Assembly (NCBI GenBank): GCA_037953745.1
Contig: JBAKBP010013062.1
Coordinates: 1 to 64,000, forward strand
From: Lithodes maja
Taxonomy: Eukaryota > Arthropoda > Malacostraca > Decapoda > Lithodidae
Direction: 5' to 3'
Length of the DNA stretch: 64,000 nt
The notes under the pieces were generated by a model. That model was not told where the DNA came from and ran no database searches. It was given only the letters and a program-made list of their open reading frames with translations. Numbering within the stretch: the stretch's first letter is position 1; each line of letters starts with the position of its first letter. The translations under genes and the position numbers were made by a program. Shown one piece after another: positions 53,553 to 63,721 of this stretch.

Positions 53553-54051
53553 CGATCAGCAGCCGACGCTCTACTGACAAAGCCACGGAATAACTCTGGT
53601 ATGATCGATGTCATCTAAAGTCCTTACTGTACTGATTATTTAGGTAACACAGTACCTCACCTATCATGAGACATAGCTAGTATCTAGTATGCTCTAAGTA
53701 CAGAGCAGGGTAGCTCGATCTTGTGAGTCATGGTTAATGTCCAGTTAAGTCCCTGTAAGAAGTGTACACCTTAGCCCTGTCAATCAAGTGAGTGTATGGC
53801 ATTCTTAAATTTCACAATGTTATTTTATCAAGCATTATTTCAACATAGCAATTTTGATAAGTTCTTTTGCCTTTATCTTGTGTTGTCCCAGTTTTGGTTT
53901 GTTTATTTTGCAAGTTTTGCAATTTAATTAAAAACTGGATCATCATCTCATGCTCTCAGAGACACCACAAATCTAGATAGGTACCGGTATACTGTATCTA
54001 CACTAGAGAAGTTAAGACATGTTTACAAATGCTGTATGGTCATTTACTGTA
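53553..54051. other. Intron sequence with one SINE-body module
   Basis: 53800-53930 carries TTTTGGTTTGTTTATTTTGC. Nothing else recognised. Confidence 0.5.
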
Positions 54052-55063
54052 CAGTAAACCCTCGCTATCTCGGACTAATTGGGGGGAGACCCAGTCCGAG
54101 ATAACCGAAAATCCGAGATGTCCGAAGTCCGACTGAAGAGAGGAAAATGTCCGAATTGGAAGAGGGAGTCCGAGCCACCAGAGAAAACGGAGACTTCCCT
54201 ATCACTAACAACGTTGATTCAAGATAAATTACAGTACCTGTACAGTATCCAGCAGACATATATTATAAATATCACTTTCCTTCTCCATTTCACTGTCCTT
54301 CTCCACCTCACTGTAGCCTTAGATCTCGGAATTTGCCCTTAGATCTCGGAATTTTCCGAGATATATGACACCTGTCCGACAGACCATGTGGGCCCTCGGA
54401 GTTTTCCCCTTACATCTCGGAATTTTCCGAGATATACGGCGAACTTTCCGAGAGGCCGATGCCAGTCCGAGTTGTTGTTGTTGTTGTTCCCCAGGCTGTC
54501 TGGCCGAACAGCCCCAAGGTCTCGAGCAAGGCCAAGGCCATAAACGAGCGCCCCCACAAAATCCTCCCTGCTTACCACTAACAAAGCCCGGGTGACCGAA
54601 GCCACTCCAAGGCAGGGAGCTGAGGAAGGTGCGGAAATGCCCGGGAAACCAAAGGCCCACCCAAGGCCCTGTGCCCCTCGGCAATTATGAAGGGAAAGTT
54701 GAGGGGTAAGGGAAAAATGTGACGCTTTGGCTCCCAATCTGCCAACTTCTAGGTTGGCAGTAGGGAGGTCAATCCACGGAAAAGACGCCGCCACTTGAGA
54801 TCTAGAAGATATATAAGTAAAAGGAACAGTCAGAGTAAGCTATGGGTATGGCAGAGATTGCTCAGTTCTCACTCGGATAGACCAGCCCATCACCACATGA
54901 CTAGAACCCAATCCTCTCAGCATCAGCTAGGAAAGGCCCTAGAAAGCCGCCTTTGGCGGGGGGATAGCTCCCCTATTTCAACTCCTTTCGGGGTTGGGCA
55001 CCCGCCAGTCCGAGTAGTCCGGGTTTCCGACTTCTAGAGGTCCGAGATAGCAAGGGTTTACTG
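54052..55063. mobile_element. pogo/Tigger-like MITE 3, with a SINE inside
   Basis: Ends CAGTAAACCCTCGCTATCTC and GAGATAGCAAGGGTTTACTG, flanked by TA on both sides. The inside has repeats of CTCGGAATTTTCCGAGATAT. The SINE at 54482-55003 accounts for over half of it. Confidence 0.9.
54482..55003 (-). repeat. 533 bp-type SINE, copy 2
   Basis: Full length in reverse orientation with a (GTT)n start, flanked by GCCAGTCCGAG at 54471-54481 and 55004-55014 (11 bp). Confidence 0.92.
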
Positions 55064-55074
55064 TATATCTTTCT

Positions 55075-55335
55075 GTCTTGATAGCGTAATGCTTAGTGCG
55101 CGGAATTTAAGTGTGAGTATCCTAGGTTTGAGTCCTTGGAGTACCACATAAATATTCATTAGTTTCATTGATTTCATTAATTATGTTTAGGATTGTGTTC
55201 TTTTATTTCAAAATGTTATTTTATTAAGCGATTTTACATAGCAATTTTGATGAGTTCTTTTGCTTTTATCTTGTATCGTCCCAGTTTTGATTTGTTTATA
55301 TTGCAAGTTTTACATTATAATTATTATTTCTAAGT
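55075..55335 (+). repeat. tRNA-derived SINE, full-length copy with body module
   Basis: The head GATAGCGTAATGCTTAGTGC (A box-like) and AGGTTTGAGTCCTTGG (B box) is followed by the recurrent body (TTTTGATTTGTTTATATTGC) and ends (ATT)n. It shows that the body module belongs to a SINE family. Confidence 0.7.
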
Positions 55336-55371
55336 TAATTTGTGGGTTGGTGAAAAAATATGAATTTCCAG

Positions 55372-55592
55372 GCACGGCAACTTTAGACGGGTACATATAC
55401 GCGGTGGGTGGGTGGGACGGTGGTCGTCGTCTGGCCGGCATGGAGCATTACGACCCCCGCACCAACACCTGGACAATGATGGCATCCATGGCCCAAGCTC
55501 TCACCTCCCCGGCCATTGCTGCCTGTCACGGGAAGCTCTACGTCTGTGGGGGTGCCATCCTCGAAGATGGCGACGTAATTTATCAAGTCCAG
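55372..55592 (+). CDS. Kelch gene exon 3 (one and a half Kelch repeats)
   Basis: Acceptor ATTTCCAG, donor GTGAAA, ending in phase 0. Reads GTATLDGYIYAVGGWDGGRR, EHYDPRTNTWTMMASM and AACHGKLYVCGG. The double glycines after the hydrophobic strand and the YDP....W motif are diagnostic of Kelch blades. The starting phase (two bases of a split codon) does not fit the end of exon 2. Confidence 0.88.
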
Positions 55593-55714
55593 GTGAAACG
55601 TTTTTTTCTGTTTTAACCCTATACAGTATTTTAGACCTCTGTTTCACTCTGTTAGTTTGGTAATTTTATGACATTTCACATTAGTTTGGCGATAATAAGA
55701 TGCCTCACCCCATT

Positions 55715-55840
55715 TAGGTGTCATTTTTGTTCTGGTCGAGCAATAGAGAGTCTGTAGCTTAAAAGAATTCAGTCTTCTACAGAGACATTTTCTAGTACAA
55801 AATGTACTAATTTAAGTTGAAGGGGGTCTGGGTGGGCATT
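55715..55840. repeat. Diverged arm of the 25.8 kb MITE
   Basis: TTTAGGTGTCATTTTTGTTC, GAGTCTGTAGCTTAAAAGAA and GAAGGGGG follow the order of the arm at 25830-25955. No partner arm is seen nearby. Confidence 0.6.
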
Positions 55841-56399
55841 TTTTATTTTGAAGGGAAGTCGGGAAAGGTGTTTTTGTTAAGCTAGGGGACAAGCTAATAT
55901 ACATTGCTCGAAATACAAAAGCAAGCAAAATGTTCAATGATAATTAAACAAAATATAATATCCCACAAGACGTCTGTCCAGATAGTGTTAAGGATGAGTA
56001 GAGAAAGCTATATACAGTATTGTCAAAATCTAGTGTTTCATTTTGAATATGTAGTTTCTCATCCGGTTTGTCAATGGACCTTTAATTTTGTTGTTTAGTT
56101 CAGACCACATAAGCTCCATACTTGAACTCTAATATGGGTGGTCCGATGAATTAGGTAAGAATTGTTATTTATTAGTATCAATTAACCTATTCAGCACAAT
56201 GACGTCATTTTCATCACATTCTGGTTACTATTAGACAATTTTCTTTAGCTCTTACTCTACCTCTAGGATTCAGAGGGGTAAATGCTATCTCAGTAAACCC
56301 TCTGAATTACAAAAGTCCTTCATAAACTGCATTAGAGCGTCTAATTTTGTAAGAATCAAAGATAAAAAGGCGGAATATTGTATTTATTTTCTGTATAGT

Positions 56400-59300
56400 T
56401 TGCTTGTTTTTTTTTGTTTTTTTTTTTTTTTTTTCTATGTGATTGAGGGAGGCAAAAGGCATAACTGCCTATAGCGAGTGCCTCCCCCATAGTTGAAAGA
56501 GTGACAGGGCCAAAATCAAGGGACGTTCGAGCCAAAATGCCTGGACACACGGAGTTTGAAGCAATTTAAGTCATAGGAAGAGGGAAAGACTGATTCTGGG
56601 AGAGAGTTCCAGAGCTCAGCTGTTGAGTAGAAGAAAGTTTGAGAGTAACGTTTCACTCTTGGGTTGGAGAGTTGCACAGAGTAGGGGTGGGATTGAGTTG
56701 CAAGACGGGTACCACGTGCCCTACGTAAAGGAGGTGGTATGCACTGGGATAGCTCTGAGGAACACTGATTATTATAGTAGCGATAGAATAGCGAGAGAGA
56801 TGCAACATTGCGGCGGAGAGAGAGAGATTGCAGAGAGTTGGTGAGTGGACGGGAGTTAATGATACGAAAGCCCTTCCTTTCAACTTTGTCTAGGAGAGCG
56901 GTGTGAGAGGAACCTCCCCACACATGTGAACAATACTCAATACAAGGGCGCACTATGCCCCTGTACAGAGCAAGAAGCTGTGCAGGGGAAAAGAACCCCC
57001 TAAGGCGGTTGAGCACACCCAGCTTCTGGGAGGCTGCCTTAGCAAGACTGGTAATATGGTCCTTCCAAATGAGAGCAGAAGAAAAAGAGACACCAAGAAT
57101 ATTGAGAGAAGATGAAGGGTTGATTTTTGTATTGTTGAAGAATAAGGGATAGTCCGCTGGGAGATCCTGACGGGTAGATAGATGGAGAAATTGGGTTTTG
57201 GAAGCATTAAAGTTAACAAGGTTTTCTCTGCCCCAATTGGAAATTGTATTTAGATCAGAATTTAAGAGTTCTATGGCTTCATTACGTTTGTTGTTGAGAG
57301 ATTGCTGGCTGGGGCGTTCTGAAAAACTAATGGAGTAGTGTAAGGTTGAGTCGTCTGCGTATGAATGGATGGGAATTAAGGTACAGTTAAGGAGATCATT
57401 TATAAAAATTAGAAAGAGAATAGGAGATAGGACAGAGCCCTGAGGAACACCGGAGTTTATAGGGTGAGGAAGTGAACAATGGCCGTCCACAACCGCGGCT
57501 ATGGAACGGCCGGAAAGGAAATTAGAGACAAAGGCACAGATGGAGGGATAGAAACCGAAGGAGGGTAGTTTAGAAATTAAAGATTTATGCCAGACTCTAT
57601 CGAAGGCTTTCGATATGTCTAGTGCAATAGAAAAAGTCTCACCGAAGTCCCGAAAGGAGGATGACCAAGAGTTAGTAAGATATGAAAGAAGATCACCAGT
57701 AGAGCGACCCTTAAGGAAGCCATACTGGCGATCTGAGAGCAGATTATGAGAAGAGAAATGCTTAAGAAATTTGGAAGCAAGAATAGTTTCAAAAACTTTA
57801 GAAAGACAAGAGATAAGAGCAATTGGACGATAGTTGGAGGGTTGAGAGCGGTCACCCTTCTTTGGGACAGGTTGAATGTGAGCAAACTTCCAGCATGAAG
57901 GGAAGACGTTAGAGGATAGACAGAGACGAAAGAGTTTGCCTAGGCAGGGAGTCAGCACGGAAGCACAGTTTTTGAGAACAACAGGAGGAACACCGTCCGG
58001 ACCGTACGCCTTATTAGTGTTAAGCCCAGAGAGGGTAAAAAGTACATCTTTAGAAGAGATTAGGATATTAGGCATAAGTAAGAGAGAGGAGGGCGGAGAG
58101 GGAGGAATAGCACCGGAATCATCCAAGGTGGAGTTTCTAGCAAAAGTTTGAGCGAAGAGTTTAGCTTTGTCAGAGGAAGAAGTGATGGTTGAGCCATCAG
58201 AGTGGGAAAGGGGAGGGAAAGACGAGGAAGAGAAATTGTTGGAGAGGTTTTTGGCTAGATGCCAGAAAGCTTGGGAAGAGCTAGAGTTGGATAGTTCAGT
58301 GCATTTATTATTGATGAAAGAGTGTTTGGCAAGTCGAAGAACAGATTTGGCTTGATTCCGGGCAGAAACATATGAAGAATGAGAGTCTTGAGTTTTAAGG
58401 CGTCGGTACCGTTTGAATGCTTCCTCCTTATTGCGGACAGCAGTAGAACAGGCGTGAGTAAACCAAGATTTTTTAGCATTAGTCTGAGAGAAAGAGAATG
58501 GAATGTATGCTTCCATGCCCGATAGGATTACCTCGGTAATGCGTTCAGCACTCTCCGAGGGTCCCCGGCCATGGAAGCAGAAATCATTCCATGGGAAATC
58601 AAAGAAGTACTGCCGAAGAGCCTCCCAGTCGGCAGCGCCAAAGTGCCACAAGCGCCGCCGGCTAGGAGGATCGGGTGGCTGTACTGGAGAGATAGGACAG
58701 GTGACAGAGATAAGTTTATGGTCGGAGGAGCCCAAAGGAGAGAAAAGATCGACAGTATAAGAAGAAGGGTTAGAAGTTAGAAACAGGTCAAGAATGTTGG
58801 GCCGATCTCCGATGCGATCCGGGATACGGGTGGGTTGCTGAACTAACTGCTCTAGGTCATTTAGGATAGAAAAGACGTAGGCTTGTTCACCAGGAGGATC
58901 AGTAGTGTGAGAGGAGAGCCAAAGGCGGTGGTGAACGTTGAAATCTCCTAAGAGGGAGATTTCTGAGAAAGGAGAAATGGATAGAATGTGTTCCACTGTA
59001 GAGTTTAGATAGTCAAAGAATTTGGGAAAGTTGGTAGAGTTAGGGGAAAGATAGACAGCACAGAAATATTTAGTAAGAGAATGACAGGAAAGTTTGAGCC
59101 ATAAAGTTGAGAATTCAGAGGAGTCGAAATCGGGAACACGAGAGCAAGTGAGTTTGTTGTGCACATATGCACAACATCCGCCTTTGGCTTTGAAACTAGG
59201 ATAGAGAAAGTAGGAGGATACAGAGAAGGGGTTGCTGGATGTTGCTACAGACACCTGAGTTTCGGTGAGGAAGAGAAGATCAGGTTTGTAGGAGGAGAGA

Positions 59301-59660
59301 TGGTGCTCAACAGAGTGAAAGTTAGAGGAAAGTCCGCGAATGTTGCAGAAATTAATAGAAAGAGTAACAGGCCGAGGTCCAGGTAATTGTGTGGGGTCGT
59401 CAGGGGATGGTCGGTCGGGTGAGGGGGCATTTATGGTCCCCCCCCCTGGGGACTCCGAGGCTGGGCTATAATTCATCATTTTTTTTTTTTTTTAATTTTG
59501 GTGTGGAAGAATGAAGTGTGGTGTGCATGTTAGTGTAGTGAAGTGGATAGGAGGAGGAGGTGTTTGTGAGAGCTAGCTGGATTGCTCTCAGTGTAAATGA
59601 GGCACAAAGAAAATCAGTAAGAGAGGCCAAGCAAGTGAAACAGGAGTTCCAGCGACTCTT
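56400..59660 (-). mobile_element. Jockey/CR1-type LINE with poly(A), ORF2 intact
   Basis: On the minus strand: about 180 bp of leader, a 987-codon ORF, an approximately 80 bp 3' UTR and a poly(A)/A-rich tail (56396-56435). No ORF1 is visible, so it is either truncated just upstream of ORF2 or a single-ORF type. Fragments of the family occur at 26740-28218, 61720-61960 and 62250-62400, all on the minus strand. The 5' border and target duplication were not resolved. Confidence 0.85.
56516..59479 (-). CDS. Endonuclease/reverse transcriptase of Jockey/CR1-type LINE, intact
   Basis: 987 residues without a stop. Endonuclease: INFCNIRG (42-49), LTETQ with catalytic Glu at about 73, GDFN (178-181), SDH (252-254). 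RT: GPDGVPP (493-499), YRPIALISC (550-558), DISKAFDRVW (621-630), GVPQGSVLSP (677-686), catalytic YADD (707-710). Thumb and C-terminal region: GIVRPCIEYCSHVW and, near the end, FFYSTAELWNSLPESVFPSS. All residues needed for nicking DNA and copying RNA are present, so this copy could encode active enzyme. Odd: KAYGPDG where most relatives have KAPGPDG. ORF start: first Met after an A-run; an alternative is the second Met one codon on. It lies antisense in a Kelch intron. Confidence 0.92.
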   Translation of the reverse strand: MMNYSPASESPGGGTINAPSPDRPSPDDPTQLPGPRPVTLSINFCNIRGLSSNFHSVEHHLSSYKPDLLFLTETQVSVATSSNPFSVSSYFLYPSFKAKGGCCAYVHNKLTCSRVPDFDSSEFSTLWLKLSCHSLTKYFCAVYLSPNSTNFPKFFDYLNSTVEHILSISPFSEISLLGDFNVHHRLWLSSHTTDPPGEQAYVFSILNDLEQLVQQPTRIPDRIGDRPNILDLFLTSNPSSYTVDLFSPLGSSDHKLISVTCPISPVQPPDPPSRRRLWHFGAADWEALRQYFFDFPWNDFCFHGRGPSESAERITEVILSGMEAYIPFSFSQTNAKKSWFTHACSTAVRNKEEAFKRYRRLKTQDSHSSYVSARNQAKSVLRLAKHSFINNKCTELSNSSSSQAFWHLAKNLSNNFSSSSFPPLSHSDGSTITSSSDKAKLFAQTFARNSTLDDSGAIPPSPPSSLLLMPNILISSKDVLFTLSGLNTNKAYGPDGVPPVVLKNCASVLTPCLGKLFRLCLSSNVFPSCWKFAHIQPVPKKGDRSQPSNYRPIALISCLSKVFETILASKFLKHFSSHNLLSDRQYGFLKGRSTGDLLSYLTNSWSSSFRDFGETFSIALDISKAFDRVWHKSLISKLPSFGFYPSICAFVSNFLSGRSIAAVVDGHCSLPHPINSGVPQGSVLSPILFLIFINDLLNCTLIPIHSYADDSTLHYSISFSERPSQQSLNNKRNEAIELLNSDLNTISNWGRENLVNFNASKTQFLHLSTRQDLPADYPLFFNNTKINPSSSLNILGVSFSSALIWKDHITSLAKAASQKLGVLNRLRGFFSPAQLLALYRGIVRPCIEYCSHVWGGSSHTALLDKVERKGFRIINSRPLTNSLQSLSLRRNVASLSLFYRYYNNQCSSELSQCIPPPLRRARGTRLATQSHPYSVQLSNPRVKRYSQTFFYSTAELWNSLPESVFPSSYDLNCFKLRVSRHFGSNVP

Positions 59661-59767
59661 TATCACATGCCTATAACCTCACCTGGGTCTAGCCCTGATC
59701 GATTGGTGCCTACAATCTCCCCATATACTGTTGATATACGGTACTGTACATGTGTTTTATCTATCAG

Positions 59768-59870
59768 ATGTACGACCCTCACGTAGACTCGTGGGAGCAG
59801 CTACCATTCATGATCATTCCTCGCAGTGGGTCCGCCGCAGCAGTCCTCAACGGCTTTGTTTACATCATAG
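59768..59870 (+). CDS. Kelch gene exon 4
   Basis: Acceptor TCTATCAG, donor GTCGGT. Phase 0 at the start (fits exon 3), phase 1 at the end. Reads MYDPHVDSWEQLPFMIIPRS and AAAVLNGFVYIIG: the end of one Kelch blade and the start of the next. Confidence 0.9.
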
Positions 59871-60026
59871 GTCGGTACGGAGTTGTTTTGTTTTTCTTGG
59901 TTGGTTTGGCTCTGTCTCGAGTCGGCCACCCCAAATACAAAAAACAAAAACAAAAAAACAAAAAAGAGGGAAGGGGGTACGTGATAAGAGTATATACTGT
60001 ACTATAGATACAGTAGATAGATAGGT

Positions 60027-60290
60027 TTGGACACAGAGAGACTGGGTGATCAGAACTGGGTAAACAAATGCTGGACTGTGATCGTGGGGGGAGCTGCGCG
60101 TAGGGGTAGACCTAAAAAGACGTGGGATCAGGTAATACGGCCGGATCTCAAAATAAAGAACTTGACAACAGAGGCGGCCCTTGACAGGGCCGCCTGGAAA
60201 GCCGCCATTTAGGACGTGAGACTGTAACTACATTCTCTGTGGACAAAATGGTCTTTAAACTTGTACCTAACTAACTAAATAACTAACTCT
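60027..60290 (+). pseudogene. 3' end of an RTE-like LINE
   Basis: Reads GDQNWVNKCWTVIVGGAARR, then GRPKKTWDQVIRPDL and AALDRAAWKAAI before a stop: the conserved C-terminus of RTE-type RTs. It ends in an (ACTA)-like tail (CTAACTAACTAAATAACTAA). A different family from B, with the same habit of a tetranucleotide tail. Confidence 0.8.
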
Positions 60291-60309
60291 TCTCTATACA
60301 TTTGCGGAA

Positions 60310-61087
60310 GAATATTATAATGTAAAACTTGCAAAATAAACAAACCAAAACTTAGATGAACACAGTAAAAGGACAAAAGAACTTATCAAAATTGCTTGTG
60401 GAAACAACGCTTTAGCAAAATAATATCTGTGCGATTAGTTTGCTTGGGAACCAGATTAACTTGCTCATGTAGTAATGTACACCCTATGTGGTGGATTGTG
60501 TTCTTTTGTTTATAAATTGTTGTTTTACTTGGGCGTTGTTTCCACAGCGATTTTGATAAGTTGTTTTGTCTTTTTGCTGTGTTCGTGTACGTTTTGGTTT
60601 GTTTGTTTTGCAAGTTTTACATTATAATTACGGGTATAAATAAAAGAACACAATCTACCAAGAAATTATAAGTCTGTTGAAATTTTTTTTACTGAACAAC
60701 ATATAGTACTGTACTGTATAAAGAAATGATAGAGCTGTAGATAATTTGTTTACGGAAGAACATCTAAAGAATGTGTAGAATATGGGTTATCTTGTATATT
60801 TGTTAAAGATTATATCAAGAAATTATATGTGTGTAGAAAATTTGTTTTATGGTACAGTAATCTCCTTATATTTTCATTTTAGTAAGCGTTGTTTCCACAT
60901 AGCGATTTTGATAATTTAATTTGACTTTATATTGTCCTTGTCCCAATTTTGGTTTGTTTAGTTTGCAAGTTTTACATTTTAAATTATTATTTGTACACCC
61001 TATGTTGTGGTTTTGTGTTCTTTTATTTCAACATTTTATTTAATTAAAGCGTTATATCCACATAGCGCTTTTAATAAGTTCTTTTGC

Positions 61088-61119
<32 letters not shown>

Positions 61120-61440
61120 CCCCAGGCTGTCTGGCCGAACAGCCCCAAGGTCCCAAGCAAGGCCAAGGCTATAAACGAGCGTCCCCACAAAACCCTCCCT
61201 GCTTACCACTAATAAAGCCCGGGTGACCGAAGCCACTCCAAGGCAGGAAGCTGAGGAGGGTGCGGAAATACCCGGGAAACCAAAGCCCCACCCAAGGCCC
61301 TGTGCCCCTCAGCAATTATGAAGGGAAAGTTGAGGGGCAAAGGAAAAATGTGACGCTTTGGCTCCCAATATGCCAACCTCTTTTGCTTATATACTGTGTT
61401 GTCCCAGTTTTGGTTTGTTTATTTAGCAAGTTTTACATTT
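60310..61440. repeat. Cluster of SINE-body modules
   Basis: Modules at 60310-60400 (-), 60480-60640 (+), 60890-60985 (+) and 61000-61440 (+, split by a SINE). The core GGTTTGTTT(A/G)TTTTGCAAG repeats in each. Confidence 0.7.
61090..61378 (-). repeat. 533 bp-type SINE, copy 3, 5'-truncated, poly(A) tail
   Basis: Flanked by TCTTTTGCTT at 61080-61089 and 61379-61388. It starts with a T-run where copies 1 and 2 have (AAC)n, so the tail differs. It sits inside a SINE-body module. Confidence 0.88.
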
Positions 61441-61719
61441 TAATTTGCTGTAGAATGTATCAAGAATAACATGAGTGTGAGTGTTGGGTGTGAGGCTTAC
61501 AAAGGCAGCGTCACAGAAGTTTTTTGGCCATTTCTTCTAACCTGTTACCGATTTGGGCTAATGTTTTTCATCTCATTTTTTTTATAATTTTGCCTTCAAT
61601 TACTGTAGAATAAATTACTGTACACCAATTGACTTACATGACTATTTTCAGTGTTTATCCAAGAATCAGATATTGGCTAGTAGGAATGACTGAAAACTGG
61701 CCGGTTAACATCGTCTAAA

Positions 61720-62400
61720 GGGCCAAAGTCCCAAAAGGAGGATGACCAAGAGTTAGTCAGATAAGAAAGAAGATCACCAGTAGAGCGGCCCTTTAGGAAA
61801 TCATACTGGCGATCAGAAAGTATGTTATGGGAAGATAAGTTCTCAAATGTTTTTTTCTTCTTTTAGAATAGATAATTTGTTTTTAACAATTCAAGATATA
61901 AGAGCAATTGGTCGATAGTTAGAGGGTTGAGAGCGGTCACCCTTTTTTGTGACATAAAACAATAAGCGCTACACACCCTACACTAACTTAGCTCTTTTCC
62001 AATTTCTTCTAATTTTGGCATAGGGATGCGGCGACCCCTACATCCACCAATTCGGTGGTGCAGTCAGCCTCTGTATCAGTGGATCACTGTTTCCTATCTT
62101 CAGAACTCTCCTGTTACTGTATGTTTCTGGCCACGGCCCCCATGGGGGTAAAGAAAACAGCAAAGTGGTGAAACTGTCATCCGGGTGAGGGAATGCTCTG
62201 GGTCTACCACTTAGTGGAAGTGGTACTGTGGAGTGGGAGTGCGTTTGATTTATCTATGTAGAGTTTTTAGTGAAAGTTTGAGCAAAGGAAAAAGTGACGG
62301 TGTTGCCTTCGGAGTGGAAAAGTGGATGGAAAGACGAGGACATTAAATTGTTAGGGAGAGGTTTTTGGCTAGATGCCAGAAAGATTGGGCAGAGCTAGAG
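61720..62400 (-). pseudogene. Decayed Jockey/CR1-type LINE fragments
   Basis: 61725-61960 and 62250-62400 match the minus-strand LINE family (GAGCGGTCACCCTTTTTTGT; TTTTTGGCTAGATGCCAGAA). Many indels; 61960-62250 between them is unplaced. Confidence 0.75.
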
Positions 62401-62489
62401 TAAAGAGGATAATGTTTTTATGTTTATTCATTATGTGTATTGTTTAGTGTTTGTATCTACAGTATATAGTGTAAAGTACTGTTTATCAG

Positions 62490-62597
62490 GTGGTTGGCAT
62501 GCATCAACGGAGAACACGAACAAGGTGGAGCGTCTGGATCCTTGCAACAAGAAGTGGCAACAGGTGGCCAGCATGTGTGAACGTCGATACCGTCCAG
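62490..62597 (+). CDS. Kelch gene exon 5
   Basis: Acceptor GTTTATCAG, donor GTATTA. Phase 1 at both ends, joining exon 4 through a Gly codon. Reads GWHASTENTNKVERLDPCNK, then KWQQVASMCERRYRPG, a Kelch blade. Confidence 0.9.
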
Positions 62598-62624
62598 GTA
62601 TTAGTCTTACTAACTCCCAACACT

Positions 62625-63357
62625 GTGTGAAAAACGGAATCTGAAGGTGAATGCGGGGGAAGAGCAAGGTTATGGTCTCTGAAAGCGGTGCAGCCCAGCC
62701 ACAGAGTGTGAGGTGAAGTTGAATGGTCAGATTTTGGAGATTGTCATCTCATTTAAGTATCTGGGCAGTGTGTTGAGTAAAGATGGGACTATGGATGAAG
62801 AAGTGCGGGATAGGGTACAACAGGGGAAGAGGGTTGTAGGAATGCTGAAAGCAGTAACAAGAAATAGGGTGCTCAGTATGGAAGTAAAGAAGTCCTTGCA
62901 TGACAGTGTGGTAATCCCGACATTGAATTATGGGAGCGAAGCATGGACGTTTGTGGAGAGACTCAGAGTGAGAGGGGTGGAAATGAGTTGCTTGAGAAGT
63001 GCGTGCGGAGTTACATGGAGTGATAGACAGACAAATGAGGAAGTACGAGAGAGGTGTGGTGTGGAGGTAGATGTGCTGCAAAGTGTGAAAAGGAACACCT
63101 TGAGATGGTTCGGCCATGTGGAACGTATGGGAAGCGAGAGAATGACTAAGAAGGTGTACGAGAGCGAGGTGGAGGGACAGAAAGGGAGAGGTAAACAGAG
63201 TTAGAGATGAAAGGATGGAGTTAAGAAGTATATGCGTGAAAGCAGTGCTGGATGGGAGGCGGGACATCAACTGACTGGGGATAGAGGTGCATGGGAGCGT
63301 TTCGTTCGTGGCCATCCCTTCGGGGATCATGGCATCCGGCAATAGATAGATAAATAG
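62625..63357 (+). mobile_element. Family B LINE, copy F, 5'-truncated
   Basis: Starts at ACACTGTGTGAAAAACGGAA, 28 bp after the exon 5 donor. The frame 62713-63204 reads YLGSVLSKDGTMDEEVRDRV, GSEAWTFVERL and RWFGHVERMGSERM. It ends in the hairpin (CCCTTCGGGG) and a GATA-type tail. A variant more diverged than copies A, B and E. Confidence 0.88.
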
Positions 63358-63519
63358 TATTGATTTAGGCAGTGTAACTCTGGAATGTATGAATGAGTTC
63401 TGTTACTTCTATCTATCTATTCTATATGCTCAGGCCCAATCCCCACTTTTCTGTTACATTATTTCTGCAAGGTGCTTGACTCTACAATACTGTTATTTGA
63501 TAAATTCACACACAGACTA

Positions 63520-63721
63520 CAGTAGATCTGGACTTGACACGAAAATGGAACTTTGCAGTAACGGACCCTAAATCGGAGAACGAACCCCTGAGTTCGAACC
63601 TCGAAACCGCGAAAATATCAAATTTTCGCGGTTCCGAGGTTCGAACTTGGGGGTTCGTTTTCCGATTTTGGGTCCCTTACTGCAAAGTTCCATTTCCATG
63701 TCAAGTCCAGATCTACTGTAG
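63520..63721. repeat. Palindromic MITE-like hairpin, about 95 bp arms
   Basis: CTACAGTAGATCTGGACTTG pairs with CAAGTCCAGATCTACTGTAG, through AACTTTGCAGTAA and a short ATCAA loop after CGCGAAAAT. The flanks carry the same 23-25 bp (ACAATACTGTTATTTGATAA) at 63489 and 63734 in direct orientation. Confidence 0.88.

Larger units (their letters stand above)
49488..55371 (+). other. Kelch gene intron (5.9 kb)
   Basis: Contains a small tandem duplication, a pogo-like MITE with a LINE inside, the second copy of the broken LINE block, another pogo-like MITE with a SINE inside, and a SINE just before the next exon. A missing micro-exon may hide here, because flanking exon phases differ. Confidence 0.7.
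55593..59767 (+). other. Kelch gene intron (4.2 kb)
   Basis: Holds a MITE arm fragment (55715-55840), AT-rich sequence without a gene (55841-56395), and an antisense LINE with an intact ORF. Confidence 0.8.
59871..62489 (+). other. Kelch gene intron (2.6 kb)
   Basis: Contains an RTE-like LINE end, several SINE-body modules, a truncated SINE and old LINE fragments. Confidence 0.8.
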
